Shown piece by piece: positions 24,484-25,289 of a stretch of DNA of 25,289 nucleotides (positions are counted from its first letter, which is position 1; every line of letters starts with the position of its first letter). This DNA is from Skeletonema tropicum (taxonomy: Eukaryota > Bacillariophyta > Thalassiosirophyceae > Thalassiosirales > Thalassiosiraceae): contig JAWZXG010000087.1 in NCBI GenBank assembly GCA_037178625.1, positions 1 to 25,289 on the forward strand, read 5' to 3'. The translations under genes and the position numbers were made by a program. The notes under the pieces were generated by a model. The model was not told the origin of the DNA. It saw nothing but the letters and a program-made list of their open reading frames with translations, and did no database searches.

Positions 24484-24532
24484 TGCTAGATATCTCACTG
24501 GATATCGATGCCCTGTGCTAGATATCTCAATG

Positions 24533-24738
24533 GATATCGATGCCCAGTGCTAGATATATGGTGATATCGATGCCCAGTGCTAGATATCTCATTGGATATT
24601 GATGCCCAGAGCTAGATATCTCACTGGATATCGATGCCCAGTGCTGGATATCGATGCCCAGTGCTAGATATATGGTGATATCGATGCCCAGTGCTAGATA
24701 TCTCATTGGATATCGATGCCCAGAGCTAGATATCTGGG
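24533..24738 (+). repeat. Internal three-monomer duplication within the HOR
   Basis: Monomers 11-13 (24533-24620) and 15-17 (24647-24734) share the same order: a core ending GATATA with TGGT, a plain core with TCATTG, then an AGAGC core. The 20-bp stub, monomer 14, lies between. This indicates the HOR grew by duplicating a three-monomer block before the 20-mer was amplified. The 711-bp unit at 11711 carries a further round. Confidence 0.8.
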
Positions 24739-24822
24739 GATATCTATGCCCAGTGCTGGATATCTGGGGATATTGATGCCCAGTGCTAGATATCTGGTGA
24801 CATCGATGCCCAGTGTTAGATA

Positions 24823-25289
24823 TCCTCTCACTGGATATCGATGCCCAGTGCTAGATATCTCACTGGATATTGATGCCGATGCCCAGTGCTAGAAATCTTG
24901 CGATATTGATGCCCAGTGCTAGATATCTCACAGGATATCGATGCCCAGTGCTAGATATCAGGCGATATCGATGTCCAGTCCTAGATATCTCACTGGATAT
25001 CGATGCCCAGAGCTAGATATCTGGCGATATTGATGCCCAGTGCTGGCTATCTGGGGATATCGATGCACAGTGCTGGATATCTGGGCATATCAATGCCCAG
25101 TGCTAGATATCTCACTGGATATCGATGCCCTGTGCTAGATATCTCAATGGATATCGATGCCCAGTGCTAGATATATGGTGATATCGATGCCCAGTGCTAG
25201 ATATCTCATTGGATATCGATGCCCAGTGCTAGATATCTCACTGGATATCGATGCCCAGTGCTAGATATCTCACTGGATATCGATGCCCA
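24823..25289 (+). repeat. Last partial HOR, ending in plain consensus monomers
   Basis: Monomers 1-12 are regular and of the long class. From about 25213 the expected monomer 13 (GATATTG start, AGAGC) is replaced by plain cores with TCACTG spacers repeated to the end. The window stops inside a core. This could be the start of a monomeric region or the collapsed edge of an assembled contig. Confidence 0.85.

Larger units (their letters stand above)
18684..24822 (+). repeat. Ten near-uniform HOR copies
   Basis: Starts are 18684, 19295, 19911, 20529, 21145, 21761, 22378, 22990, 23602 and 24212. Spacings are 611, 616, 618, 616, 616, 617, 612, 612, 610 and 611. Monomer order is constant throughout. 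Nearly all variation sits at the monomer 1/2 boundary (GATATCGATG, GATATTGATGCCGATG, GATATTGATGCGATG, GATATGCGATG or GATATCGATGTCCC forms), apart from single-base losses such as CCCATGC (about 19316) and GATGCCAGTG (about 24074). Such uniformity is expected after recent amplification or homogenisation. Confidence 0.95.
24223..24833 (+). repeat. Reference HOR unit, 611 bp, 20 monomers
   Basis: This copy has no indel against the consensus order. Monomer starts are 24223, 24255, 24285, 24317, 24347, 24379, 24409, 24439, 24469, 24501, 24533, 24563, 24595, 24627, 24647, 24677, 24709, 24739, 24769 and 24799. Nineteen cores are 26 bp; monomer 14 is cut to 20 bp with no spacer. Spacers in order are TCACTG, TTGC, TCACAG, AGGC, TCACTG, TGGC, TGGG, TGGG, TCACTG, TCAATG, TGGT, TCATTG, TCACTG, none, TGGT, TCATTG, TGGG, TGGG, TGGT, CTCTCACTG. 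Lengths sum to 611. Diagnostic cores are 2 (AAATC end), 5 (GTCCAGTCC), 7 (GGCTATC end), 8 (GCACAG), 9 (CATATCAATG start), 10 (CCCTGTG), 11 and 15 (GATATA end) and 20 (GACATC start, TTAGATATC end). Confidence 0.95.
7687..25289 (+). repeat. Satellite HOR array, right arm (core on plus strand)
   Basis: This is the same 20-monomer HOR as the left arm in the opposite orientation. The CTCTCACTG landmark recurs 28 times, beginning at 8321, 8938, 9556, 10167, 10785, 11711, 12422, 13046, 13665, 14276, 14873, 15251, 15625, 16235, 16847, 17465, 18085, 18684, 19295, 19911, 20529, 21145, 21761, 22378, 22990, 23602, 24212 and 24823. Spacing is 597-624 bp except in the rearranged units at 10785-12421 and 14873-15624. 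Nothing but satellite is seen. Array length, monomer size and HOR order fit heterochromatic satellite DNA. Placement at a centromere rather than elsewhere is inference. Confidence 0.97.

Noticed and set aside
7687..25289. CRISPR-like alternation of constant core and variable spacer
   Set aside because: Spacers are only 4-6 bp, come from about ten types and recur in the same order every 611 bp. The cores vary, and no cas gene or leader is present.
1..25289. Centromere protein binding site of the CENP-B-box type
   Set aside because: I found no match to the TTCG...A..CGGG pattern in the core, the spacers or the insert. A centromeric role remains inference from repeat structure only.
1..25289. 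rRNA, tRNA, telomeric repeats or bacterial operons
   Set aside because: No such sequence words or structures were seen on either strand; the whole window apart from 4191-4417 and short filler is explained by the monomer.

Overview
This window is almost entirely a eukaryotic-type satellite DNA array. I see no gene in it. About 99% is built from one short monomer: a 26-bp core, starting and ending with GATATC and carrying GCCCAGTGCT in the middle, plus a 4- or 6-bp spacer. This gives 30- and 32-bp monomers. Twenty diverged monomers form a higher-order repeat (HOR) whose cleanest copy is exactly 611 bp (monomers 1-20; reference copy 24223-24833). A common 617-bp version has a 6-bp GATGCC duplication in monomer 2. 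I count 40 copies of the once-per-HOR landmark, the CTCTCACTG spacer after monomer 20: 12 in the left arm and 28 in the right. HOR satellites of this kind are typical of centromeric, pericentromeric or subtelomeric heterochromatin in animals and plants. The species cannot be told from the sequence.

Layout: 1-7686 is the left arm, with the core on the minus strand. At about 7681-7720 the polarity switches inside or next to a palindromic GATATC. From there to the end (7687-25289) the core is on the plus strand. Both arms carry the same 20-monomer HOR with the same diagnostic variants, so the switch happened after the HOR formed. The arms are not mirror images copy by copy. The left arm holds the only non-satellite segment: 227 bp at 4191-4417, flanked by a 5-bp direct repeat AATAT, starting TGTC and ending GACA, with a TATA-like box. 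It looks like a solo LTR or another small transposed element, because removing it restores the uninterrupted satellite exactly.

Within the arrays most copies are regular. Exceptions are an expanded unit (10785-11710), a unit with a third copy of a three-monomer block (11711-12421), two collapsed units (14873-15250 and 15251-15624), loss of the truncated monomer 14 at two places, and a duplication with AT-rich filler near 577-677. The stretch 18684-24822 is nearly uniform. The left arm and about 11-16 kb carry many single-base insertions and deletions, which may be sequencing error rather than biology.

No open reading frame is credible: all are frame-shifting read-throughs of the monomer. No gene network can be described. 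The points of interest are the repeat architecture, its hairpin potential, CpG decay, the polarity switch and the inserted element.
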